Positions 1 through 5,987 of a stretch of 8,506 nt of DNA are shown piece by piece. The translations under genes were made by a program, and so were the position numbers. Source of the stretch: a candidate division Zixibacteria bacterium RBG_16_43_9. GTDB lineage: Bacteria > Zixibacteria > MSB-5A5 > RBG-16-43-9. Each line of letters begins with the position of its first letter. Positions within the stretch are counted from its first letter, which is position 1. The stretch covers positions 1,091 to 9,596 of the forward strand of contig MEWM01000136.1 of the NCBI GenBank assembly GCA_001775355.1, read 5' to 3'. Under the pieces are notes generated by a model, which was not told the origin of the DNA, made no database searches, and saw nothing but the letters and a program-made list of their open reading frames with translations.

Positions 1-1
1 C

Positions 2-103
2 CGAATTCAGGATGAGCTAAGAGAACAGAGAAAAGAGAATAAAAGGCTGATGGAGGAGATCACGGCACTCAGGAATATTCCGCTGGAAGAGGAAAAGACG
101 TAA
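2..103 (+). CDS. C-terminal fragment of a coiled-coil protein, possibly LapA (5' end outside window)
   Basis: An open frame enters from the left edge and stops at TAA 101-103, giving 33 residues. They are highly charged (many E, K, R) with leucine and isoleucine spacing typical of a coiled coil, and end in LRNIPLEEEKT. LapA (DUF1049) proteins are short inner-membrane proteins with two N-terminal membrane helices and a C-terminal coiled coil, and in E. coli lapA lies directly before lapB. The next conserved gene here (814-1962) is a LapB homologue, so LapA is the likeliest identity. The fragment alone is too short and too low in complexity to prove it, and any coiled-coil tail would look similar. 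The membrane part that would decide the matter lies upstream of the window. Confidence 0.5.
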   Translation, partial: RIQDELREQRKENKRLMEEITALRNIPLEEEKT

Positions 104-106
104 AAA

Positions 107-178
107 AAGGATTCAAGGAGTCGAGGGGTCAAGGATTCAAGGGTAAAAAGGAGAAAGGATTCGAGGAATCAAGGGATC
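107..178 (+). repeat. 5' array of degenerate 8-bp repeats (consensus RAGGRNTC)
   Basis: Seven octamer units can be read: AAGGATTC at 107-114, AAGGAGTC 115-122, GAGGGGTC 123-130, AAGGATTC 131-138, then after a short interruption AAGGATTC 155-162, GAGGAATC 163-170 and AAGGGATC 171-178. The array begins four bases after the stop codon of the upstream gene and ends 13 bases before the S23-family start codon. The same octamers recur in both orientations downstream of that gene (570-750). Segment 107-141 is an imperfect inverted match (28 of 35 positions) to 618-652, so the gene lies between inverted copies. No function is assigned. Confidence 0.85.
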
Positions 179-191
179 AAGCGAAAAACAG

Positions 192-566
192 ATGCTGAAG
201 AATTACAGGGAACTCAAAGTTTGGCAGAAATCTTATAAGCTGTGTTTGGATATTTATAAAGCAACCAAAAACTTTCCGAAGGAAGAAAAATATGGATTGT
301 CTTCTCAGATGACAAGAGCCAGCGTCTCTGTTCCATCTAACATAGCCGAGGGATACGGAAGGAAAACGACTCCTGAATATATCCATTCTCTCTATACGGC
401 ATATGGCTCGAATTGCGAATTAGACACTCAACTATCACTGGCAGGCGATTTAGGTTATATTAATGGAGAAAATTTAAAAGGGCTTCAGGCAAAGCTGGGA
501 GAGGTTGAAAGAATGCTGATGGCGCTTATCAGGTCTTTGGAAAACAAAGTAGTTGAATCCGGATAA
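192..566 (+). CDS. Four-helix bundle protein of the S23 / 23S rRNA intervening-sequence family
   Basis: The 124-residue product matches the small S23/IVP family (also called four-helix bundle protein). The N-terminal stretch YRELKVWQKSYKLCLDIY, the central LSSQMTRASVSVPSNIAEG and the helical C-terminus are family hallmarks, and the length is typical (about 115-130). Family members were first found inside intervening sequences of 23S rRNA genes, but most are free-standing as here. They form homo-pentameric helical bundles with a basic surface, and the molecular role is unknown. The Avd accessory protein of diversity-generating retroelements has a related fold, but no reverse transcriptase is present here. 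The ATG at 192 has no clear Shine-Dalgarno sequence. The gene is enclosed by octamer repeat arrays and appears to interrupt a lapA-lapB order, which suggests a mobile or inserted unit. Family is sure; function is not. Confidence 0.93.
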   Translation: MLKNYRELKVWQKSYKLCLDIYKATKNFPKEEKYGLSSQMTRASVSVPSNIAEGYGRKTTPEYIHSLYTAYGSNCELDTQLSLAGDLGYINGENLKGLQAKLGEVERMLMALIRSLENKVVESG

Positions 567-569
567 AAT

Positions 570-652
570 AAGGATTCAAGGATTCTAGGGGTCAAGGGTT
601 CAAGTGAGGGAAAGACACTTGAATCCTGGAATCCTTGACTCCTGGACCCCTT
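570..652. repeat. Large imperfect hairpin built from octamer repeats
   Basis: Arm 570-606 consists of four octamers (AAGGATTC, AAGGATTC, TAGGGGTC, AAGGGTTC) plus AAGTG. Arm 616-652 carries the same kind of octamers in reverse orientation (CACTT followed by GAATCCTG, GAATCCTT, GACTCCTG, GACCCCTT). The 9-nt loop is AGGGAAAGA. By hand alignment 28 of 37 positions form Watson-Crick pairs and two more are G-U pairs. It starts four bases after the S23 stop codon. No U-tract follows (the sequence continues GTCAAAAAAAG), so it is not a standard intrinsic terminator on the + strand. It could still stabilise or end the transcript, or be the terminal structure of a mobile unit. Confidence 0.8.
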
Positions 653-662
653 GTCAAAAAAA

Positions 663-750
663 GAGAATTCAAGGATACAACGAGTCGAGGATTCAAGAAA
701 GAAAGGGTTCAATCCGCCAAAGGCGGACAAAGGTTCAATAGTTCAAAGTT
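663..750 (+). repeat. 3' array of degenerate octamer repeats, with a short GC-rich palindrome
   Basis: Further direct octamers follow the hairpin: GAGAATTC 663-670, AAGGATAC 671-678, AACGAGTC 679-686, GAGGATTC 687-694, AAGGGTTC 703-710, then the more decayed AAAGGTTC 729-736 and AATAGTTC 737-744. Between them lies a perfect palindrome TCCGCC-AAA-GGCGGA (713-727). The 8-bp phase and the shared GG..TC core tie these to the arrays at 107-178 and 570-652. No gene is seen here; open frames on the minus strand are low-complexity readings of the repeats. Confidence 0.7.
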
Positions 751-773
751 AAAAAAACAAAACCGATAAGCTA

Positions 774-801
774 ATAGCGAATAGCGAACAGCGAATACCG
801 A
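774..801 (+). repeat. Four tandem 7-bp units upstream of lapB
   Basis: ATAGCGA (774-780), ATAGCGA (781-787), ACAGCGA (788-794) and ATACCGA (795-801) form a short tandem heptamer array that ends four bases before the GGAGG of the following gene. It differs in period and sequence from the octamer arrays just upstream. It may be a slippage-prone microsatellite in the leader of lapB; no regulatory role can be shown. Confidence 0.65.
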
Positions 802-804
802 AAC

Positions 805-809
805 GGAGG
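805..809 (+). promoter_or_regulatory. Shine-Dalgarno GGAGG that fixes the GTG start of lapB
   Basis: GGAGG at 805-809 sits four bases before GTG 814-816. The spacing is a little short but workable. The reading frame from this GTG gives a proper N-terminal membrane helix, so the GTG is preferred over any downstream ATG, which would delete the helix. Confidence 0.65.
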
Positions 810-813
810 TTAG

Positions 814-1962
814 GTGAATTCCACTCATATAATTATAATCTTTGCAGTTAGTTTCATCATTCTGCTCATTATAGCTTTCTGGGCAAGGTCCAGAAGGAAA
901 GAGGCGATACCCTCTCAACGAGCATATCTGGAAGCATTAAAAGCCCTGGTGGCGGGGGAGGATAAGATCGCCTTTCAGAGGTTTAAGCAGGTGGTGACCG
1001 AGGATACGAACAACCTGGATGCTTATCTGAAATTGGGCGACCTGTTTCGGAAAAAGGGACAGCTTGATAAAGCTCTACAAGTGCATAACGAACTCACCCT
1101 GAGATATGGACTGTCAGATGAGGTGCGGGTTGAAATCCTCAAGAGCTTAGCTGAAGATTATATCGAGGCTAAAGATTGGGATAAAGGGGTATCAACCCTG
1201 AATGATATTCTCAGATTAGACCATCATAACCTCTGGGCTAAAAGAAAGCTTTTGACCTGCTATGAGGAGCTTTCTTCCTGGGATGAAGCAACCAAACTCA
1301 GGGAGGAGTTGAGCAGAGATAAACAGGAGAAGGAGCGGAATTACCCGGTCTTGGCTTTGTATAAGGTCTTCCAGGGAAATGAGCTTGCCTCCAAAGAGGA
1401 ATATCATAAAGCCCGCCTGGCGTATAAAGAAGCTTTGAATTATGACGAGAAATGCGTGCCGGCCTACCTTTATTTAGGCGAAGCCTATACAGCAGACCGC
1501 AGGCCTGAAGATGCAATAACCTACTGGAGAAAACTTTTAGAGATGGTTCCCCAGGCAGGGTATCTGATTTTCGACCGGCTGGAAGAGACCTTATTTGAAA
1601 TCGGTAGTTATAGCGAGATGGCAGAAATCTATGACCGGATTTTAAAAGACAATCCTAAGGATATAAAAGCCTTGCAGGCTCTGGCAGTCATCTCAGAAAA
1701 AAAAGGAAGAAGAGATCAAGCCAGAGAAAGCTATAAAAGAATCCTGGAGATCGACCCCAACTACCTACCGGCAAAACTTAACCTGATCAAAATCTGTCAG
1801 GAAACGGGCCAGCTGGAAAAAGCCAAAACTGACTTAGAAGAGCTTTCTTTTAAACTCGGGAAAAGGGGAGAGTCCTTCAACTGCTCCAAATGCGGGCATA
1901 AATCTGAAATCCCTTTATGGAAATGTCCAACCTGCAAGGAATGGAACAGCTTTAATATCTGA
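814..1962 (+). CDS. lapB: LapB/YciM-like protein: membrane anchor, TPR repeats, C-terminal rubredoxin-type zinc ribbon
   Basis: The 382-residue product has the full LapB layout. There is one N-terminal membrane helix (about residues 6-24), then tetratricopeptide repeats over roughly residues 36-350 (for example units around NNLDAYLKLGDLFRKKGQLD and DPNYLPAKLNLIKICQETGQ). A C-terminal four-cysteine metal knuckle has C357, C360, C371 and C374, followed by the conserved EW. E. coli LapB is 389 residues with the same order of parts. There it is an inner-membrane adaptor that helps FtsH degrade LpxC and so sets LPS synthesis. Whether it controls LpxC in this organism is inferred, not shown. Translation starts at GTG 814 behind GGAGG. 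The next gene begins 8 bp after the stop, so the two are surely co-transcribed. The probable lapA lies upstream but is separated by the S23/repeat insertion. Confidence 0.88.
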   Translation: MNSTHIIIIFAVSFIILLIIAFWARSRRKEAIPSQRAYLEALKALVAGEDKIAFQRFKQVVTEDTNNLDAYLKLGDLFRKKGQLDKALQVHNELTLRYGLSDEVRVEILKSLAEDYIEAKDWDKGVSTLNDILRLDHHNLWAKRKLLTCYEELSSWDEATKLREELSRDKQEKERNYPVLALYKVFQGNELASKEEYHKARLAYKEALNYDEKCVPAYLYLGEAYTADRRPEDAITYWRKLLEMVPQAGYLIFDRLEETLFEIGSYSEMAEIYDRILKDNPKDIKALQALAVISEKKGRRDQARESYKRILEIDPNYLPAKLNLIKICQETGQLEKAKTDLEELSFKLGKRGESFNCSKCGHKSEIPLWKCPTCKEWNSFNI

Positions 1963-1970
1963 TCTTTAAA

Positions 1971-2987
1971 ATGAGCCTCAGAAATTTAAGTTTATTTTTG
2001 AAAATAGTCATTCCGGCGCTGGTTTTGTTTTATTACCCATCCTATTGTCAGGAGTTAAATAAGGTAATAAGATACTATAACCAGGGTGATTTCAAAAATG
2101 CGCAAGAGGAGTTAAAAAGCTACTTAGAATCCAATCCTTCGGATTATGAAGCTCTGTACTATTCCGGAAAATTAGAAGGTAATGCGGAAAAGTCGGCTGG
2201 ATTTTTCAAAAAAGTTTGGGAGGGTTCCGCAAAAGTAAAAAAGGAAGAGGCAGGTCTGGAGCTTTGCCTTTACTATCAGACCTCAGGATTAAACGACTCG
2301 GTATTATCGCTCGGCTCAAAATTCAAAAAGATTTTTCCCAAGAGTTCCCTTTTACCACAGATGTTATGGCTGGAGAGCAGGTCCTTATTCGTAACCGGCA
2401 GAGCCGAGGTAGCGCTAAAGTCTCTCAAAAATATGCTGGAGCTTTATCCTGCTTCAGCCTGGGCTCCCTGGGCACAGCTTGGAATAGCGGAGATATATTT
2501 CTCTCAGGGGAATTTCAATAAGAGTCTGAAAGAGTATAATAAGGTTATAGATAAATATGCTGGAACTGAAACTTTTCCTTTAGCTCTGGCTGGAATGTCC
2601 CGTGTTTTTGAAACCTCTGGAGAAAAGGATAAAGCAGTTCTATATCTGAATCTTTATAAAGAGAGATTTCCCGGAGGGGTTGAAGTGGAAAGCCAGATTC
2701 AGACTGAAGAAGTTACCCCCCGGAATGATCCAAGCACAGCAGAGAAGCTGACCGGCACAAAATACAGCGTGCAGATAGGCGTATTTGCCAATCAGGAAAA
2801 TGCGGATAAGGTGATGAAAAGGCTGAAATCCAATGGGTATAATCCGGAACAAAGCTACAAGACCATTCAGAATAAAAAATATTATGTGATCCAGGTCGGA
2901 GTCTTTAATTCCCTGTCAGAAGCTCAAAAACTGAGAGAGAAGTTGGAAAGGGAAGAGGGTGAGGTCTACAGAATAGTAATCCAGTAA
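1971..2987 (+). CDS. Exported TPR protein with C-terminal SPOR (peptidoglycan-binding) domain
   Basis: The 338-residue product begins with a short basic stretch and a hydrophobic segment (residues 6-22) ending near SYC-Q26/27, which reads as a signal peptide or membrane anchor. PSYC is a poor lipobox, so a lipoprotein is not favoured. Residues about 28-245 contain TPR-like helical repeats similar to the outer-membrane assembly/YbgF type (GDFKNAQEELKSYLESNPSD, and GNFNKSLKEYNKVIDKYAGT). Residues about 261-338 are a SPOR domain with the paired pattern YSVQIGVFANQENADKVMKRL and YYVIQVGVFNSLSEAQKL. SPOR domains bind glycan strands lacking stem peptides, usually at the septum, so the protein is expected in the periplasm bound to peptidoglycan. 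The ATG lies 8 bp after lapB and has no Shine-Dalgarno sequence, suggesting translational coupling. mutS follows after 46 bp. Confidence 0.85.
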   Translation: MSLRNLSLFLKIVIPALVLFYYPSYCQELNKVIRYYNQGDFKNAQEELKSYLESNPSDYEALYYSGKLEGNAEKSAGFFKKVWEGSAKVKKEEAGLELCLYYQTSGLNDSVLSLGSKFKKIFPKSSLLPQMLWLESRSLFVTGRAEVALKSLKNMLELYPASAWAPWAQLGIAEIYFSQGNFNKSLKEYNKVIDKYAGTETFPLALAGMSRVFETSGEKDKAVLYLNLYKERFPGGVEVESQIQTEEVTPRNDPSTAEKLTGTKYSVQIGVFANQENADKVMKRLKSNGYNPEQSYKTIQNKKYYVIQVGVFNSLSEAQKLREKLEREEGEVYRIVIQ

Positions 2988-3033
2988 TTGTGGTAAGGAA
3001 TTTCCTGCCTTCAGGTTTCTTCAAAGATTAAAA

Positions 3034-5640
3034 ATGGAAAAATTCTCTACTCCCTTAATGGAACAATATAACCGGATCAAAGGTGAGCATCCGGATGAGA
3101 TCCTCTTTTTCCGGATGGGGGATTTCTACGAGATGTTCGGGGAAGATGCTAAAGTTGCCTCCAAGATTTTGGGAATAGCTTTAACCTCCAGAGCTCACGG
3201 CAAGATGGAAAGAGTCCCGTTAGCCGGGGTTCCCTATCATTCTGCAGAAAAATATTTAACTAAATTATTAAAAGCCGGGAAAAAGGTAGTGGTCTGCGAG
3301 CAAACCGAAGATCCGAGAAAAGCAAAAGGTCTGGTCAGAAGGGAAATTGTGGAGATAATCACTCCGGGAACCATTACTTTAGATCAAGCCTTAGATGGTC
3401 AGGAGAATAATTACCTGGCAAGCATTTTTGAGGGGAAGGATAGGTTTGGTCTGGCACTGATTGAGCTTTCCATCGGCGAGTTTAAAACAGATGAGGTCTT
3501 ACCTGAGAAGCTCAAGGAGATGTTGAATACAATTGCTCCGGCTGAGTTATTAATACCGGAGGAATGGGAGCTGAGCAAAAAAGAGGAGTTAAAAAAAGGT
3601 TTGAATTTTGTCTTCACTTTTACTCCGCTGGAAGGATGGAAATTTTCATACGATTACGCATTTAAACTTCTGACCGAACATTTTAAAGTCTCCTCTTTAG
3701 AGGGGTTCGGCGTGCAGGAACTGAAATCAGGCATCTCCTCAGCCGGGGCAATCTTGTCCTATCTAAACCAGACCAAGAAGACATTGCTTACTCACCTAAA
3801 CAAAATTTCCAGAATCTCAAATCCGGAAGAGATGTTTTTAGACTCGAATACTATTCGCAATTTAGAGCTGCTTTCCTCTTCAGGTACAAAAGATAAAGAC
3901 TACACTCTTTTTTCGCTGCTTAATCAAACCAAAACCCCAATGGGCTCAAGACTCTTAAAAAACTGGATCATCCGTCCTCTATTGAATCAGCAGAAGATAA
4001 AAGAACGTCAGGAGGGTGTCAGGGAATTCTATGATGACAGAAATCTATCCGAGAGCATCGGGGAAAAATTAGATTCGATTTCTGATCTGGAAAGGCTCAG
4101 CGGGAAGTTGGGGTATGGTAAAGCTAATCCTAAAGACCTTATAGGGTTAAAGGAATCTCTTAAAGTCATACCTGAAATCAGAAATGCTCTTCAAGTGGCT
4201 AAGTCCTCAATTTTAAAAGAAATATCAGTTAATCTTCCAGAAGTCTCAGATATCGTTAAACTGATTGAAGACTCTATAGTGGATGACCCTTCCTTGAGTT
4301 TAACCGAAGGAGGAATTATCAGAAAGGGTTTTGACCAGGGGCTGGATGATCTTAAAAAAGATGTCTCTGAAAATAAAAACTGGATTGCCCAGCTTGAGAA
4401 AAATGAAAAAGAAAGAACTGGTATCCCGTCTTTAAAAGTTGGGTTCAACCAGATATTCGGATATTATATAGAGATCACCAGACCCCATCTTTCTAAAGTT
4501 CCGCCGGATTATATAAGAAAACAGACTATGGTCAATGCGGAGAGGTTTGTTACACCTGAGTTGAAAGAAAGGGAAGCAAAGATTTTAGGTGCTGAGGAGA
4601 AGATATTTCAGATGGAATACGACCTTTTCTTAAAGATAAGAGACCAGGTTGCTTTTAGGACTCAGGAGATTCAGCTCTGTGCTGAGCTTTTAGCCCGGCT
4701 GGATCTGCTTTTGTCATTTTCGAATGTGGCACGAGAAAATCATTACGTTGTTCCAGAAATTGATAATGAAGATTTAATCTGGATTGAAGAGGGGAGGCAT
4801 CCGGTGATCGAGCAGATTTTAGAATACGGGGCATTTATTCCCAATGATACCAAAATAGGAGAGGATGAGAGGATTCATATCATTACCGGTCCGAATATGG
4901 CTGGAAAATCAACTTACTTACGCCAGGTTGGGCTGATGGTTCTTTTAGCCCAAATAGGGTCTTTTGTCCCGGCAAAAAAAGCTAAGATCGGTATAGTCGA
5001 TAGAATCTTTACCAGAGTAGGGGCAATGGATAATATTGCCTTGGGACAAAGCACTTTTCTGGTAGAGATGAATGAAACAGCCAATATACTGAATAATGCT
5101 ACTCCAAAAAGCCTTATCCTCTTGGATGAGATCGGAAGAGGGACTTCCACTTTTGACGGGCTTTCCATCGCCTGGTCAGTAACTGAATACCTGCACAACA
5201 ATGAAAAGCTCTGCGCCAAAACCTTATTTGCCACTCATTATCACGAACTAACTGAGCTGGCAAAATATCTTCCCCGGCTCAGAAACTACAACGTGGCAGT
5301 TAAAGAATGGGAAGATGAGATCATTTTCCTACGAAAGATTGTTCCGGGCGGATGCGATGACAGCTACGGCATTCAGGTGGCTCGTTTAGCCGGGATACCA
5401 AGAGAGGTTCTGGAAAGGGCTAAAGTCATTTTGTCTGAATTAGAATCAGGAGAATATACTTATGAAAAACTTTCGAAGCCCAAAACTGAGACCATCGCCA
5501 GAGATTTTCAGTTGAGCTTCTTCTCTCCAAGTGAAAGGCTGATCTATGAGGAGTTAAAAAAAATAGAGATTGAAAAATTAACGCCTTTGGAGGCGCTGAA
5601 TAAGTTGGAAGAGATGAAGAGGAAGATAAGTAGACAGTAG
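3034..5640 (+). CDS. mutS: DNA mismatch repair protein MutS
   Basis: The 868-residue protein is a complete MutS (E. coli 853). It binds mispaired and unpaired bases as a dimer and, with ATP, recruits MutL. The N-terminal mismatch-binding domain has the GDFYEMF motif with F31 and E33, matching the Phe-X-Glu that stacks on the mismatch. Connector, core, lever and clamp regions fill about residues 110-560. The ABC-type ATPase follows with Walker A GPNMAGKST (619-627), the signature region around GQSTFLVEM, Walker B LILLDEIGRG (D698, E699) and the switch ATHYHEL (733-739). The C-terminus keeps the conserved LTPLEALNKL helix. These features mark MutS1 rather than MutS2, which lacks domain I and carries Smr. 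No Shine-Dalgarno sequence precedes ATG 3034. The stop codon TAG falls inside a short direct repeat (AGTAGACAG at 5629 and 5643). It is probably in the lapB-SPOR operon. Confidence 0.98.
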   Translation: MEKFSTPLMEQYNRIKGEHPDEILFFRMGDFYEMFGEDAKVASKILGIALTSRAHGKMERVPLAGVPYHSAEKYLTKLLKAGKKVVVCEQTEDPRKAKGLVRREIVEIITPGTITLDQALDGQENNYLASIFEGKDRFGLALIELSIGEFKTDEVLPEKLKEMLNTIAPAELLIPEEWELSKKEELKKGLNFVFTFTPLEGWKFSYDYAFKLLTEHFKVSSLEGFGVQELKSGISSAGAILSYLNQTKKTLLTHLNKISRISNPEEMFLDSNTIRNLELLSSSGTKDKDYTLFSLLNQTKTPMGSRLLKNWIIRPLLNQQKIKERQEGVREFYDDRNLSESIGEKLDSISDLERLSGKLGYGKANPKDLIGLKESLKVIPEIRNALQVAKSSILKEISVNLPEVSDIVKLIEDSIVDDPSLSLTEGGIIRKGFDQGLDDLKKDVSENKNWIAQLEKNEKERTGIPSLKVGFNQIFGYYIEITRPHLSKVPPDYIRKQTMVNAERFVTPELKEREAKILGAEEKIFQMEYDLFLKIRDQVAFRTQEIQLCAELLARLDLLLSFSNVARENHYVVPEIDNEDLIWIEEGRHPVIEQILEYGAFIPNDTKIGEDERIHIITGPNMAGKSTYLRQVGLMVLLAQIGSFVPAKKAKIGIVDRIFTRVGAMDNIALGQSTFLVEMNETANILNNATPKSLILLDEIGRGTSTFDGLSIAWSVTEYLHNNEKLCAKTLFATHYHELTELAKYLPRLRNYNVAVKEWEDEIIFLRKIVPGGCDDSYGIQVARLAGIPREVLERAKVILSELESGEYTYEKLSKPKTETIARDFQLSFFSPSERLIYEELKKIEIEKLTPLEALNKLEEMKRKISRQ

Positions 5641-5651
5641 GTAGTAGACAG
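5629..5651 (+). repeat. Direct repeat AGTAGACAG spanning the mutS stop codon
   Basis: AGTAGACAG occurs at 5629-5637 and again at 5643-5651, with TAGGT between them. The mutS stop codon TAG (5638-5640) is part of this short tandem structure, and a related AAGTAGTAGA occurs at about 5718-5726. It looks like a small slippage repeat at the gene end. Confidence 0.55.
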
Positions 5652-5667
5652 GGAAGAAAAAAGAGTG

Positions 5668-5694
5668 CTCGTCGGGGTCCCCTGACCCGACGAG
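5668..5694. repeat. Palindromic element, stem CTCGTCGGG / CCCGACGAG (family B, copy 1)
   Basis: A perfect 9-bp inverted repeat (5668-5676 with 5686-5694) encloses a 9-nt loop GTCCCCTGA. The core CGTCGGG / CCCGACG is repeated with a different loop at 8425-8445, after the last gene. The element lies 28 bp after the mutS stop codon. It is followed by AAAAAT, not a U-tract, so it is not a canonical + strand terminator, although a strong hairpin here could protect the mRNA end. It is probably a dispersed intergenic repeat of this genome. Confidence 0.7.
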
Positions 5695-5774
5695 AAAAAT
5701 CGACAGAGGAACAGGCAAGTAGTAGATTGACGACCAGTTTTGCCGAAGGGTCGGAGTACACTACGGTCAACTTT

Positions 5775-5836
5775 GCTCCTGAGCGGATGTTATCATCCGC
5801 TCATCTGTCCGCTGGATGATAATATCCTGGGGGAGC
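5775..5836. repeat. 62-bp nested inverted repeat
   Basis: The outer ends are GCTCC (5775-5779) and GGAGC (5832-5836). Inside, GGATGTTATCATCC (5785-5798) is the inverted complement of GGATGATAATATCC (5814-5827) with one mismatch in 14. The left half also forms its own hairpin, a perfect 10-bp stem TGAGCGGATG / CATCCGCTCA (5780-5789 with 5794-5803) around the loop TTAT. The segment can therefore fold either as one long stem or as local hairpins. It lies in the mutS to beta-barrel gap, upstream of the promoter at 5914, and resembles a miniature palindromic intergenic repeat. No open frame is carried. Confidence 0.65.
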
Positions 5837-5850
5837 GATATTTTAAATAG

Positions 5851-5875
5851 GTAAAACCAAAGTTTTACACTCCAG
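5851..5875 (+). repeat. Hairpin repeat GTAAAAC / GTTTTAC with ACTCCAG tail (family A, copy 1)
   Basis: The stem is GTAAAAC (5851-5857) and GTTTTAC (5862-5868), the loop is CAAA, and the tail ACTCCAG is at 5869-5875. A second copy at 8458-8482 has the stem GTAAAGC / GCTTTAC, loop TAAA and the identical tail. The two copies differ at paired stem positions (A-T against G-C), so base pairing is kept. The element lies about 40 bp upstream of the -35 box of the next gene. Its role is unknown. Confidence 0.7.
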
Positions 5876-5913
5876 AAAAAAAATCTAAATTTTTGATTTT
5901 TTTTGCCGAACTC

Positions 5914-5942
5914 TTGACAAGATGAAAAGTATGTGTTATACT
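5914..5942 (+). promoter_or_regulatory. Strong sigma-70 type promoter of the beta-barrel gene
   Basis: The -35 box TTGACA (5914-5919) is a perfect consensus. It is followed by a 17-bp spacer and the -10 box TATACT (5937-5942), with an extended -10 TGT just before it (5934-5936). Transcription would start near 5949-5950, leaving a leader of about 38 bases. The upstream stretch 5876-5905 is rich in A and T tracts and could act as an UP element. This is a classical sigma-70 architecture and not the Bacteroidetes -7/-33 type. Confidence 0.82.
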
Positions 5943-5976
5943 CAGACCACTTTGGTGACCTTTAACCTTTTTTAAA

Positions 5977-5983
5977 AGGAGGT
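5977..5983 (+). promoter_or_regulatory. Strong Shine-Dalgarno AGGAGGT with possible local occlusion
   Basis: AGGAGGT at 5977-5983 precedes ATG 5988 by four bases and is the best ribosome-binding site of the window. Just upstream, AACC (5964-5967) and the following T-run are complementary to the AAAAGG and GGTT that flank it, so a weak hairpin could cover the site. The pairing is A/T-rich with a tiny loop, so an effect on translation is only a possibility. Confidence 0.7.
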
Positions 5984-5987
5984 TGGG

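Noticed and set aside
107..178. CRISPR array
   Set aside because: The unit is 8 bp with no spacers of 25-40 bp and no cas genes.
192..566. S23 gene as part of a true 23S rRNA intervening sequence
   Set aside because: The flanks hold repeat arrays and protein genes; no 23S rRNA helix sequence is present on either side.
192..750. Diversity-generating retroelement (the S23 fold resembles Avd)
   Set aside because: No reverse transcriptase and no template/variable repeat pair with adenine-biased differences can be seen in the window.
485..918. Minus-strand open frames between the S23 gene and lapB
   Set aside because: They read through octamer repeats and the lapB start and show no family features.
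1971..2048. Lipoprotein signal in the SPOR protein (C26)
   Set aside because: The residues before the cysteine (PSY) do not fit a lipobox; a normal signal peptide or anchor is more likely.
3005..3016. Small hairpin CCTG/CAGG between the SPOR gene and mutS as a terminator
   Set aside because: A four-bp stem followed by TTTCTT is too weak; the 46-bp gap looks like a normal operon spacing.
5426..5770. Minus-strand open frame of 114 codons across the mutS end
   Set aside because: It lies over the certain mutS C-terminus and repeat DNA and has low-complexity Ser/Leu-rich sequence; it is a shadow.
5727..5770. Possible structured RNA with TTGAC/GTCAA ends
   Set aside because: Only five outer pairs and a short GACC/GGTC match can be found; this is not above chance for the length.
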